Below, piece by piece: positions 34,549 to 43,641 of a stretch of DNA of 64,000 bases. The stretch is from Cyanophora paradoxa (taxonomy: Eukaryota; Glaucocystophyceae; Cyanophorales; Cyanophoraceae): positions 121,158-185,157 of the forward strand of contig QPMI01000013.1 of the NCBI GenBank assembly GCA_004431415.1, read 5' to 3'. A program made the translations under genes and the position numbers. The notes beneath the pieces were generated by a model. That model was given only the letters and a program-made list of their open reading frames with translations. It made no database searches and had not been told where the DNA came from. Position 1 is the first letter of the stretch; each line of letters opens with the position of its first letter.

Positions 34549-34794
34549 TCAATGATCGAGGTGCGCTCCGGGTTCGGGCCCGCCCTCGCTTAGGACTTGG
34601 TCGCGGATCATGGCGCCCGCGCGCCCGCGTGCCGCCGCCAGCCCGTTATCGTGCGCGTACCGGCGGAGCCACTGCCGGAACTCCGGCGCCATAGCCATCT
34701 CTAGCACGCGGGGCAGCGCTGTTGTGCGCGTGTCGCCGCACACGGGGCACGATGTGAGCGCGCAGCACTCGGGGAAGTAGATAATCTCGCGCAT
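34549..34794 (-). CDS. Possible small zinc-ribbon protein
   Basis: An 81-residue frame starting MREIIYFPECCALTSCPVCG. The cysteines (CC-x4-C-x2-C) could bind zinc. FRQWLRRYAHDNGLAAARG suggests a helix. It is divergent from the gene starting about 34826. An upstream extension in the same frame exists but looks like antisense shadow. It is weakly supported. Confidence 0.3.
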   Translation of the reverse strand: MREIIYFPECCALTSCPVCGDTRTTALPRVLEMAMAPEFRQWLRRYAHDNGLAAARGRAGAMIRDQVLSEGGPEPGAHLDH

Positions 34795-34825
34795 GTGCGC
34801 CACCGAGCTGACGCCGCCGTTTTGC

Positions 34826-37076
34826 ATGCAGCCCGGCTTTTTCCAGGAGGTGTTCCTTGCAGAAACGGACCTCAAGGATTTATACGCCGTCTCCGACGCA
34901 TGCCAATACGGGCGCCTTTTGGCCGACGGTGCATTCGACGCATACATCGGCGATGCCGCCAAGCACTGCGCCGCACACAAGCACGTCTGTGGCGACGTCG
35001 GCTGCATGTCCGTTGTGGTCGAGCAGGACAGGATCGTCGCCACGCTGGCGTTCCCCGGCAGGTGCGCCCCGCCCGCGCGCCCCGCCCGCCCCGCCTGACG
35101 CCCGTCGCGCATTTCCAGCACCGGGTCCGTCCAAATCGCGGTTCCGGCCATCCGGCCCGCGGCGGGGGAGGATTTCATCGAGCCGGCGAGATACGCGAAG
35201 GTCTTCGCCGAGGCAGTCTGGCCCGTCGTCGCGGAGGCGCTCGGGCACGGACTGGAGCGGAATCCGGCGGTGGCGCGCAGTGCGCATATGCACGTCGTCA
35301 ACATATGCTGTCACGTTATGGCCGCCGTAATGCGGTGCACGCAAGGTGTCCCGTGCCGCCCGCCATCGCCCGTGTCCGCCGGTGACGCTGTGCTCGCAGG
35401 CGGAAAAGGCCTGGACGTCCCGAACGTCGACGTTGCGCTCCTGCAGTTCGCCCGTGCCGTTGCGGGCGCGAAGCGCGAGACTGGCCTCCTTTACCTCGAC
35501 GGCACCCCCCCCAGCGCCGACAGCCCCTGGGACATCTGGGCGGCCGAGATTCGGACCATCCCTCGCTACACGCCGCTCTCCCCTCCCCCCGTCGTTCACT
35601 CCGCCACCATCGACGCCCCAAGGGGCAGTTTGAGTGCGAAGCATTTTCGTCTCGCCCTGTTCTTCTCGGTGCGCGATTGCGTCCGCCGGCCCGTGCCCGC
35701 CCTCAAAGCCGACCCGCGGCCAGGTCCTGAGTTCGGTGCTGAACGACAACGTTAACGTCGTCGAGTCGCCGGGGAAGGTCATGGAGGCGGCCAGGGATCG
35801 CGTCCCCCGCTACGCCAGTGGCACGTCGGGCCGTCGCAACCTCGGCTCGGAGGCGACGAACGGCGTCAACCCCGGCACCCTCAACAGGGTCGCGAAGGCG
35901 GCCGGCGCGACGGCGGTCGAGATCTTCCGCGCAGAGACGAACGCCAAGGTCGGCGACAACCTCTACGACAGAATCTTCGCAGCCGTGGAAAGGACCGGGC
36001 ACTGCGCCCGGCGGCTGGCCGAGCAGCCCGGGCGGCGACAGGGGGTCGTGCTCGCCATCGAGACGGCCCTCAGCCACCACGGCGGTCCTCGCCTCTTCAT
36101 TCTCCGCTGTGATCCGTCTGTCGCCGCGCACGGCGTGCTGGACTTCTTCTGGACGGCCGTGTCAATCGAGCGCGACGAGGAGTTGCTGGTGGTGAAGAAC
36201 TTCAAGGATATCAACGGGGTCGTTTCCTTCGTGATGGAGAAGCACTCGCCGAAGCAGAAAACACGCCTTGGCGCATGGATTCTCACGTGCGGGGATCACG
36301 GCACGGCGACCGAGCCCCGCGAGTTCATGGCCGCGCTCGGCGACGGCATCGGCTACGTCCACGGGGGAGGCGGCGAGGACGGCAAGGACGACGGCGCCCC
36401 CCCGGACCCCGGCAGGGCCCTCCCGTCTGTCGATAAGAACAAGTCCTATCGCCTGTGGCTGGCCTGCGTGGCGAGCATCCAGGCCCGCCACCGCCACATG
36501 AGCGACCCCATGCGAATGGCGCTCTTCATCGACAAGGCGGATCGCGCGATCAAGGGCCAGATCGCCAAGTACGTCGACAAGCGGTTCCTCGGCTCGCGCG
36601 ACGTGGTCGACTACCGCATGCCGCCGCACCCCGACGATAAGGGGCGGCAGCCCGTCGACGTTCTCCTGCCGAAGATGTTCGAGCTCGCGCTGGCACGGTA
36701 CCGCGGAAAGCCGCTCTCCCACATGGCGTGGTCGATCTACGAGGCCTTCAATGTCTACAACGGAGTCTCCCCCGTGGTCCTCGACTGCGACGCGGAGTTC
36801 CGCGAGATGGCCAAGGGCGAGACATTCAAGAAGACGGCCAAGACCGCGCTCGGAGCCGTGCTCCGGGAGGCCAAGAAGCTCTCCCTGATCGACACGAATA
36901 TAGACTTTGAGAAGGAGCGGGAGACAAGGGACAAGTGCAATCTCCGGGGAAAGGAGAAGAAGCGCAAGCGCGCTGCCGAGGAGGCCCAGCGCACCCTCCG
37001 CGCCCGGGCACCGTCGCCCACCGACTCGTCGGTCGCCGGCACCGACGACACGGGCAGCGAGTGGAGCGACGAGTGA
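34826..37076 (+). CDS. Spliced gene of unknown function with basic/acidic C-terminus
   Basis: Exons 34826-35061, 35119-35345 and 35400 onwards join in frame across introns of 57 and 54 nt. A third intron ends at the AG of 35722-35723; its donor (about 35590-35634) is unresolved. The last exon encodes a 450-residue folded region (GVVLAIETALSHHGGPRLF, YRLWLACVASIQARHRHMSD, AKYVDKRFLGSRDVVDYRM), then GKEKKRKRAAEEAQ, a nuclear-localisation-like tract, and an acidic end GSEWSDE. The ATG at 34793 is also in frame, but it overlaps the divergent ORF. No family recognised. It resembles the gene at 29071 in intron size and overall layout. Confidence 0.55.
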
Positions 37077-37163
37077 GATTTTTGCTGCAGCCTTCTGGCT
37101 GCCCATGATGTATGCATAGGGCGGCAGCAGCGGATGACGTTTGTTACAGTTTTCTACGCAGGC

Positions 37164-37363
37164 TAGGTTTTGAAAGTTTCACCCTCGGTAGCCCATGATG
37201 ATTTCATATATGGGCTTCATGTTCGAGATTTTTTTAGAGTCTGTAGGTTTTGAAAGTTGCATTGGAAGCCTGAAATGATTGATCGGGCTTCATGTTAGAG
37301 TACGTAGGCTTTGAAAGTTGCATCCTCGGTAGCCTGTGATGATTCATTGGGCTTCATGTTCGA
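37164..37363. repeat. Three degenerate tandem repeats, each with a hairpin
   Basis: Units at 37164-37227, 37244-37300 and 37305-37363 begin TAGG(T/C)TTTGAAAGTT and end GGGCTTCATGTT(C/A)GAG. Each holds an inverted repeat (AGCCCAT...ATGGGCT in unit 1, AAGCC...GGGCTT in unit 2, AGCC...GGGCT in unit 3) around a variable ATGATT loop. A related fragment (CTGCCCATGATGTATGCATAGGGCGG) lies at 37098. They sit between the stop at 37076 and the membrane-protein gene at 37513. Confidence 0.7.
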
Positions 37364-37512
37364 GTCTAGAGTCTTATAGGTTCGCATAGAGTTGTGAATT
37401 GACCACCTGACTTTGCTCGCACGTGCGCCGGCCCTTGCTCCCGGCCCCACCTGCCGCCCGGCTTCTGGGAATTCAGGGGGTGATTTTTCTCTGTTTCCCA
37501 GTAGGCCACCCC

Positions 37513-38689
37513 ATGGACGGCCGGAAGGCGGCGATCGCGCTTGCCGTCGCGGCGGGCGCGGCCGCGGCCATCTACGTGGCGGTGAAGTCGGCGACCCGAG
37601 CAGCACCGGAGGGATCCGAGCTTGCGCCAGGCCCCCGCCCGACGGCCGCCACGAGGGCGGCGTCGGCGGGGGGCGAGCCGATCGACGTGGAGAAGGAGCT
37701 CGAAGCGTTCGAACGCGGCCTCGTCGCGGCGCGGGTGGCGCCCTCGCCCAGGCAGGCGCTGGTGGCGCGGCAGGCGGAGGTGGCAGCGCTGCCGCCCGTG
37801 AACTGGGACGCCCTGACGACGGAACTGAACCGGATGCGGGCGTGGCGCTGGCAGGTGCTGAAGGACACCGCGATGATCGCACGCGAAGAAGCGAGACAGA
37901 AGAACGTCCAGCGCGCCCGCGAGGGGGTGCTGTACAGCGAGGCGTACGCCGAGTCGGCGCAGTTCGCCCTGGACTGGGCGCAGGAGAGGTGGCGGGAGAC
38001 GCTGCAGATGCAGGCGGACACGGAGAGGCGCCTCGCGCTCACGAAGGCCATGGTGGAGCAGGTCACGAAGGACACGTCGACGCTCCAGGTCGCGTCGCGG
38101 GCGAGCCGGGGCGCGGGGTCGCGCGTCGCGGTCGCCGGCGAGGTGTGGGGGCTGCCGCCGAACCCCCCACGGGGCTGCGCGGCGAGGTCGTCTCGCGGGC
38201 TCCCGGTCGAAGAAGGCGGAGGACTTCGTCGCCCCGACCGTGCGGCTCACCTGGAGCGAACCGGCGTCGGACGGCACGCCGTCGCTGACCCAGGCGTTCA
38301 GGGTCTACATCAACGGGCTCCCCGACGTCGCCAAGGACGGGACGCCCCGCCTCGTGGAGCCTGGGGAGGGCGGGTCCATCGAGGGGATGTACCAGTGGAC
38401 GGGACCCGCGCCCGTCAGCGGGTTCCAGGACGTGCCGGGGCGGAACTCTTTCTCGGTCTCCGCGCTCCGCGTGTACTTCAGGGAGCCGACGGCGGAGGAG
38501 AAAAAGGGGGACCCCAAGCTGGAGGAGGTGCCGGTCTTCATCGAGGGTCCCGTGAGCGCCTCGATCATCGTCGAAGTGCCCGAGCCGCCCTATGTCGAGA
38601 AGAAACCCGCCGCGAAGAAAACCGGCGATTTGAAGAAGGTGGACGGCGCCGCAGCCTCAGCGGCGACGAAGGCGGCGAAGGCGCTGTGA
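37513..38689 (+). CDS. Membrane-anchored viral-like protein, frame interrupted
   Basis: Starts MDGRKAAIALAVAAGAAAAI, an N-terminal TM anchor. A helical region follows (RWQVLKDTAMIAREEARQKN; AQERWRETLQMQADTERRLA) to about residue 200. After about 38165-38205 the frame changes, and a beta-rich part continues in another frame (FVAPTVRLTWSEPASDGTPS, FSVSALRVYFREPT) to TGA 38687-38689. One or two indels within a C-rich stretch explain this. TM plus helical stalk plus beta domain suggests a surface or minor capsid protein (inference). It is intronless and next to the capsid gene cluster. Family unknown. Confidence 0.55.
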
Positions 38690-39508
38690 TCGGCGGCGGG
38701 CCCGGGAGCGTGTACGGGGGCGGCGGGCCCGGGAGCGGCGCCGACTGTAACGGCGGCTGGATGCGTTGGGGGCAGGGGCGTCATCCATCCATTCCGAATC
38801 CGGCGGGGGCATGGGCGTCCCGGGTTGCGATCCCGCCGCGGGATCGGGGGGCACCGGGGCAACGGGGCGCAGGTCCACTACTCGGGTTGGCGCCTGTGCA
38901 AGCGAATCCTGTAGGATCATCTTCTCGCGCACGAAGCTGAGCCCAAGCGCCATGGGATGTCTACTGCTCAGCGCCACCCTGGTGCTGGGTCCGACGCGAC
39001 CGGGCCATTTCAAAAGGGCATACCTTGCAGCGGCGTCATACGCGATGTATGCAATGACGTTGCACAGAGCAAGAGTGTCTGGAGTCTCGAAAGCCTCGAA
39101 GCTCAGGTCGAAGATTCGAAGCATTAGAAGAAATCCATATTCGTCCTCCTCTAGGACCAGTTGCAGGCCCACATGCGGAAGAGGGGCCCCCAACAGATCA
39201 AGGGCGCGGCCGCCCGCGGCGGGGGCCTGAGGGATCATGTTAACCTGAATTCCATCGACACTGTCCATCTCATCAAGCCGAAACCTATAGTTGATTTCTC
39301 GCACGTCGCTGGGGTTCTGAGGGTGCAGTATCTGGATTGGAATAATTGACCTCGATTTTATTCCCTCCCCAAACGAACGCCATGGCAGCGTCGGGAGCCT
39401 GGTCTGGTTGTTTATCCGGTCTCGTAGTGTCAATTCGGCAAATCTGCGTCCTTCCCCCCAGTGCCACTTTGACGGGGGCGGGATATCGCGATGGGGCGCC
39501 CGTTTCAT
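38657..39508 (-). CDS. Viral-like structural protein candidate with Arg-rich tail
   Basis: A 283-residue frame. The start is ATG 39508 (MKRAPHRDIPPPSKWHWGEG). The middle is well-formed and not biased in composition (IPIQILHPQNPSDVREINYR, GLQLVLEEDEYGFLLMLRIF), suggesting a folded mixed alpha/beta protein. The tail is RS/RR-rich and overlaps the last 33 bp of the + gene, so the tail end is less certain. Lower GC than neighbours in 39040-39340. Family unknown. Its position in an intronless cluster with the capsid gene suggests a virion component. Confidence 0.55.
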   Translation of the reverse strand: MKRAPHRDIPPPSKWHWGEGRRFAELTLRDRINNQTRLPTLPWRSFGEGIKSRSIIPIQILHPQNPSDVREINYRFRLDEMDSVDGIQVNMIPQAPAAGGRALDLLGAPLPHVGLQLVLEEDEYGFLLMLRIFDLSFEAFETPDTLALCNVIAYIAYDAAARYALLKWPGRVGPSTRVALSSRHPMALGLSFVREKMILQDSLAQAPTRVVDLRPVAPVPPDPAAGSQPGTPMPPPDSEWMDDAPAPNASSRRYSRRRSRARRPRTRSRARRRSQRLRRLRRR

Positions 39509-39534
39509 CTTTACCCAGCTTCTCTGATAATTTC

Positions 39535-39944
39535 TCACACGGGCGCGAACACGAACGCATCGGGCTCCTCGGCGGTGGGGAGCCACAGCCCCAGGTCGAG
39601 CACCACGCCGCTCGCGAGTCGGCGGAAGACGCGGAGGGCGCGGCCGTCCGCGATGTTCCTGCGCATGGCGACGTGCTCGGCGGCGCCGTCGTCCCTGTAC
39701 TTGGCGTACTTGAGCGCCTCCTCGGTCTCCTGGTTGGCGTACGCGGAGGAGGAGCTCGAGTAGACGCTGGCGATGTAGCCGTCCTCGCCGACGTAGAACC
39801 CCGTAGCGTCGGGTGCAGGCGCCGGAACTCGTCGGTGCTGAGGAGGGTCGGCTCGGGGCTGCGGGTCCGCCGGGGCCACCTTCGCGGCAGCTCGCCGAAC
39901 ACCGTCCACGGGGTGGGTTCGGTCTGAACGCCGGCCTCGGGCAT
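39535..39944 (-). CDS. Small viral-like protein with one-base frame break
   Basis: Starts MPEAGVQTEPTPWTVFGELP at 39944. The frame switches at the GGG of 39811-39813, after which the sequence reads DATGFYVGEDGYIASVYSSS and ends ...EEPDAFVFAPV. One missing base in a homopolymer restores the frame. About 136 residues in all. Family unknown. Confidence 0.5.
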
Positions 39945-39993
39945 TGCTGCTTTACCGGTGCGCGGGGAAAATAGTGCGGCGCGCGAATCCGCG

Positions 39994-40329
39994 TCACGGC
40001 GCGAAGGGGTCGCGCGAGAACGGGCAGTGGGCCGTGGGGCCCAGGACGCTGCAGGGGATGCGCGCCGGCTTCAAGGCCTCGGACGCCACGATCCGAAACG
40101 CCGGCGCGCTCGAGCCGTCCGAGCCCGATGCGAGGCTCGCGACGGTGTCCAAGGCCACGAACGCCGGCGAGGTCGCCACGTCCTCGGGGGCGGGGGCCGG
40201 TTCGCTCGGGTTGGCGACGGCGGCAACGGGTCGCGCGGTCGGTTCGGCGGGGGGTGGGGTGCGCGACGCCACCCAGGCCGCCACGGCGGCGAGGGCGGCG
40301 AGAACCAGGAGGCCGCGCGCGGAGTCCAT
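39994..40329 (-). CDS. Small single-pass membrane protein
   Basis: A 111-residue protein, MDSARGLLVLAALAAVAAWV, with one N-terminal hydrophobic helix or signal anchor. A Pro/Ala linker follows, then a short compact domain with two Cys (IPCSVLGPTAHCPF) that may form a disulfide. It is divergent from the gene at 40357, with only 27 bp between ATGs. Confidence 0.55.
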   Translation of the reverse strand: MDSARGLLVLAALAAVAAWVASRTPPPAEPTARPVAAVANPSEPAPAPEDVATSPAFVALDTVASLASGSDGSSAPAFRIVASEALKPARIPCSVLGPTAHCPFSRDPFAP

Positions 40330-40356
40330 GGTTCCTGTGAATGGGCCAAAAAATAG

Positions 40357-41307
40357 ATGCAACCCAGTAAGACGCGGGGAGCGATGCCTGTCCTCGACCC
40401 CGCCAGGATCGCCCTGCTGGCGAAGAAGGTGGAGCAGGCGAACACGCAGTACAGCAAGAAGGCCGCCGAGGAGACGCTGATGAGGTACATCGAGAACCGC
40501 AGGGCGCTCACCCCGCCGCGGTACCGCTACCGGTACGGCGGCGGCGGCGGGCGCGTGTACGACCAGTACGAGACGATCGACGGGTTCATGAAGCTCGTGG
40601 AGAAGCGGATGGGCACCGGGGCGGCGGGTGCCCAGGGCACGGCAGAGCTCCAGGATCTCACGAGGCTTCCGGCGGCGGCGTCGGTGGAGGACCGCCTGAA
40701 GATGCTCGAAGGGGTGCGGAAGCACAAGATCGAGCTCAAGGAGGCGGGGGCCACCCCGGAGGAGGTGGGGATACTCGACTACATGTTCCGCGTGCAGAAC
40801 CCCGGGGCGGTCCTGCCCCCCAACGCGCCGAAGATGCCGGTCCCCGGGACCCTGGGCACGCTGGCCGGCGCCATGACGATGCTCCTGGGCCTGGGAGGGG
40901 GGGGTCAGGCGGCGGTGGCGGGCGCGGCCGCGGTCGGCGACGCGGTGGGCCAGATCATGGGCTCGCCGCAGTTCTGGAGGTCCGTGAACCAGCTCGTGGG
41001 CTCGAATAAGCTCATGCCCGAGGACCTCCACCGGCTGCTCGAGTCGCCCGGCTTCCTCCGCGCCATGGAAACGGTCCGGGATGCCCGGCGCGAGGAGACC
41101 GAGGGCAAGCGCATCAGCTCCGCGATCGTGCAGCAGGCGCTGTCGATGATGACCACCGAGCCGGCGTGGGCCCGCAACCGCCGCTGGGGCCGGCGCTCGG
41201 GGCGCCGCGGGCCCGGGGGGACGCGCCGGTCGCGCCGGTCGCGCCGGCGGTCCGGCCGGTCCCGCGGCCCCTCCGTGATCACGCCGCGACCCTACATGAC
41301 CGTCTAG
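40357..41307 (+). CDS. Viral-like protein with hydrophobic centre and Arg-rich C-terminus
   Basis: A 316-residue intronless protein; ATG 40384 (MPVLDPARIALL) is an alternative start. The N-terminal half is helical and charged. Around residues 165-200 is a Gly/Ala-rich hydrophobic stretch (LGTLAGAMTMLLGLGGGGQA). The end is a basic RRSRRSRRRSGRSRG tail followed by PYMTV. This pattern suits a DNA-associated or internal virion protein (inference). No family recognised. Confidence 0.55.
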   Translation: MQPSKTRGAMPVLDPARIALLAKKVEQANTQYSKKAAEETLMRYIENRRALTPPRYRYRYGGGGGRVYDQYETIDGFMKLVEKRMGTGAAGAQGTAELQDLTRLPAAASVEDRLKMLEGVRKHKIELKEAGATPEEVGILDYMFRVQNPGAVLPPNAPKMPVPGTLGTLAGAMTMLLGLGGGGQAAVAGAAAVGDAVGQIMGSPQFWRSVNQLVGSNKLMPEDLHRLLESPGFLRAMETVRDARREETEGKRISSAIVQQALSMMTTEPAWARNRRWGRRSGRRGPGGTRRSRRSRRRSGRSRGPSVITPRPYMTV

Positions 41308-41414
41308 CGCCGCCGAAGTTTTGTTTAGGTACTTTGAGGACCCCGCACTTCCGCCGCCGCGCAAGAACCCGCTCTCGTCCGCGAAGAGGCCGGGGTTGAT
41401 TAGCCACGCAAACA

Positions 41415-42742
41415 CTACTGGTACAGGAGGCGGGTACCGCTCGCGTTCTGCCGCATGACGTTGAAGCCGACGGCGTAGACGAGGAGGTCGAGGTCGGCGT
41501 CGGTGCCGGGCGACGCGAAGGTGAAGTTCATGAGGATCTGGTCGACGGTGCCGAGGTTGAGCGAGCCGGTGGGGCGGTGCGTGTCGGCGTCGAGACAGAA
41601 GGGCAGGCAGAAGATGTCGCGGTCGGGGACGCGACCGTGGACCTCGCGGGGGGTCACCACCTTGTAGTAGGTGGGCGGCAGCGGCGGGACGCGCTCGTTG
41701 CCGCGGAGGGTCAGCGAGAGCGTCTTGAACCGCTCGGGGATGGCGTTGTAGAGGGTGGCGGGGTCGGCGTTGTTGTCCGGCGTGGGGTCGTCGTGCTCGT
41801 AGTCGAAGAGGCGGCCGTTGGTGGCGCGCTCGAACTCGCGGAAGACGAAGAGGAGCTCCTTGCAGGGGCCCGTGAGCCTGATCTCGGCCGCGAAGGTCTC
41901 GGAGCCCTTGGGGACGCGGAACTCCTGGGTCTGCCAGGTCTCGACGAGGCGCTCGAAGGGGCGGTTGACCTGGGTCTTCTCGGGCTCGTCGAGGTAGATG
42001 AAGTTGCAGAGGAGGTAGGCGTCGGTGATCTGGCCGCTGAGGACGCGGTCGAGGGCGGGGATGGGCTCCAGGGCGTCGTCCGTCTGCAGCATGACGAGGT
42101 GCTTGAGGGGGCGGAAGGTGACGGCGACCTTGATGTCGGGGCTGCCCATCACGGGGTGCGCCGTCTGCGGCAGGCGCGTCCACGTGGGGAGCGGGACGAT
42201 GAACTTCTGCGTCTCGTTGGAGACGCGGCGGAGGTAGCCGGGCGTCCAGTCCCAGTCGCCGATGAGGGGCGCGAGCGGCTTGTTGATCTCGTCGACGGAG
42301 AGCGCCGACTGGAGGTCGATGTGCTCGGGGCGGATCTCCTGCACGACCGCGCCGCCGATGGAGATCACGACCTTCTCCCACATCGCGAGCCCCAGCTTGT
42401 TCGTCCAGTGCCAGTAGTTCACGCCGTCCGAGGGGGTCTGCACGAGGGGGCCGACCTCGAGGACGAGGTACACGCGGTGGAGGAGGTCGCACTGGCGCGG
42501 GACGGTCGTCCAGGCCGTGCCGCCGTACGCGGCGCCCATGGGGAAGGAGACGCGGACGGGCTGCGAGACGAAGGCGCTGTGGCGCTTGGTGCCGCCCGTC
42601 CAGAACGTGATCTCGGGGTTGAACGAGGGTTCGTCTTCTCACACCACTCGTGGTACAGGTCGAGCAGGTCCTCCTTTCGGATATACCACTTCTTGTAAGT
42701 GCGGTCGTCCCGTGTAATCGTGGCATCCAGCTCGACCTTCAA
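41415..42742 (-). CDS. Major capsid protein, double-jelly-roll (NCLDV/PLV type)
   Basis: The hallmark structural gene of the block. An N-terminal signature FNPEITFWTGGTKRHSAF corresponds to the conserved NPQITFF...RRHTNF of nucleocytoviricot and related capsid proteins. The C-terminal signature IFCLPFCLDADTHRPTGS, then LNLGTVDQILMNF, corresponds to the conserved FALxxxxxQPSGSxNFSRID region. Between them are VVISIGGAVVQEI and the barrel strands expected for the two jelly rolls, and the length (about 440) fits. The frame is broken at about 42620-42645: an upstream frame (YKKWYIRKEDLLDLYHEWCE) must join the capsid frame through a one-base indel. There is no in-frame ATG upstream, only TTG at 42742, so the true start is uncertain and the first 30 residues may belong to another product. 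The stop is at 41415. Confidence 0.85.
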
Positions 42743-42996
42743 GGCTTGATGCGCCCGGTCTGCATGAAAGAGGCAAAGCAGCCCTCCGGTTGCGCCGCCA
42801 GCCTCCGTGCACGCGTCCCGCGCTCCAGAGCTGCGTCGTAGGCGCAGCGCCTCTTCTTGACCTCGGTCTCCAGGGCCCGCACCTCCGTCTCCAGGGCCCG
42901 CACCTCCGCTTGAGCTTGCTCGGAGCGCTTGATGACTTCCATCATCTCCTCGAAGGTTGTCGCAATCTCGCGCTCAGCGCCCTCGATGTCCGCCAT
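42739..42996 (-). CDS. Small coiled-coil protein upstream of the capsid gene
   Basis: 85 residues. A regular coiled coil contains two exact copies of EVRALET (EVRALETEVRALETEVKKR). It ends RIKP, with its stop overlapping the first codons of the capsid reading frame, so the two are co-oriented and possibly co-transcribed. Role unknown. Confidence 0.5.
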   Translation of the reverse strand: MADIEGAEREIATTFEEMMEVIKRSEQAQAEVRALETEVRALETEVKKRRCAYDAALERGTRARRLAAQPEGCFASFMQTGRIKP

Positions 42997-43641
42997 CGCG
43001 CCGCCCAGAGTGAGCTCGCCCCCGCTCGCCCCGCCCCTTTAAGGCCGCCCCGAACCGCCCCCGCCCCCGCCCCCAGGGGTGGTTTCGGGCCCGTCGCCAA
43101 CCCGACCCGCCACCCCAGACCCGCCCCGACCGCCAACCCGACCGCCACCCCGAAACGCCAACCCGAGCCGCCAACCCGAGCCCCGCCCGCCGCGCAACCC
43201 CATTCGTCCGTTTTTCACGCCCCGTCCAGGGCACCCCCACCCCGCTCAATAGCCCGCCAATCGCAACTCAATAGGCATATATTCGGGTATATGTCCATTC
43301 ACAGGGTGTATACATATACGCATACCGCGCGTCCCCGTCACAATCACCCCCCGTCCCCGTGCCTCCCCGCACCCGTACCCCCGCACGCCTCGCCCCCACC
43401 CGCCCCCCGGTCGCTCCCAGGGGGGGTACCACCACCCTCGAAAAACGCAGGGTATTAGGACGACAACCTCTTCAAGTCGCCGACCGGGGTACGTGGTATT
43501 CCACATAGCGTACCCCAGCTGACGAACCCAAACCAGCTGGCTGGCTGAGCAGGCAGTGTTCTGGTTAGGCGGCAGGCACTCGTCGGCTTCCCGAGAAGAT
43601 TTGCACGTACACGCGCACGCCCACGCCGTAGCTAGGCACAG
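42997..43641. other. Right edge of the viral-like block
   Basis: Besides the motif repeats, 43255-43320 is AT-richer (ATATATTCGGGTATATGTCC). 43400-43560 has no supported gene. The boundary with host DNA lies somewhere here; no clear target-site duplication or terminal inverted repeat was found by eye. Confidence 0.4.
43093..43185 (-). promoter_or_regulatory. Repeated CGCCAACCCGA motif upstream of the capsid cluster
   Basis: GTCGCCAACCCGACCCG at 43093-43109 is followed by three more CGCCAACCCGA units at about 43130, 43158 and 43170. The motif is shared with the promoters at 25769 and 28707. Here it begins 96 bp from the ATG of the coiled-coil gene. Confidence 0.5.

Noticed and set aside
34149..34593. 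Several overlapping frames on both strands
   Set aside because: Composition dominated by Arg/Ala from CG repeats; no start context, motif or splice pattern supports a gene.
39994..42726. 910-codon open frame on the minus strand
   Set aside because: It runs through the capsid gene and others in a different frame; the sequence is Arg/Pro/Ala-rich as expected for a shadow in GC-rich DNA. Only its last 111 codons (39994-40329) look real.
25499..43000. Packaging ATPase, DNA polymerase, primase-helicase or integrase of the element
   Set aside because: Looked for Walker A (GxGKT/S), polymerase B and tyrosine/DDE integrase signatures in all frames by eye; none convincing. A profile search would be needed to exclude diverged versions.
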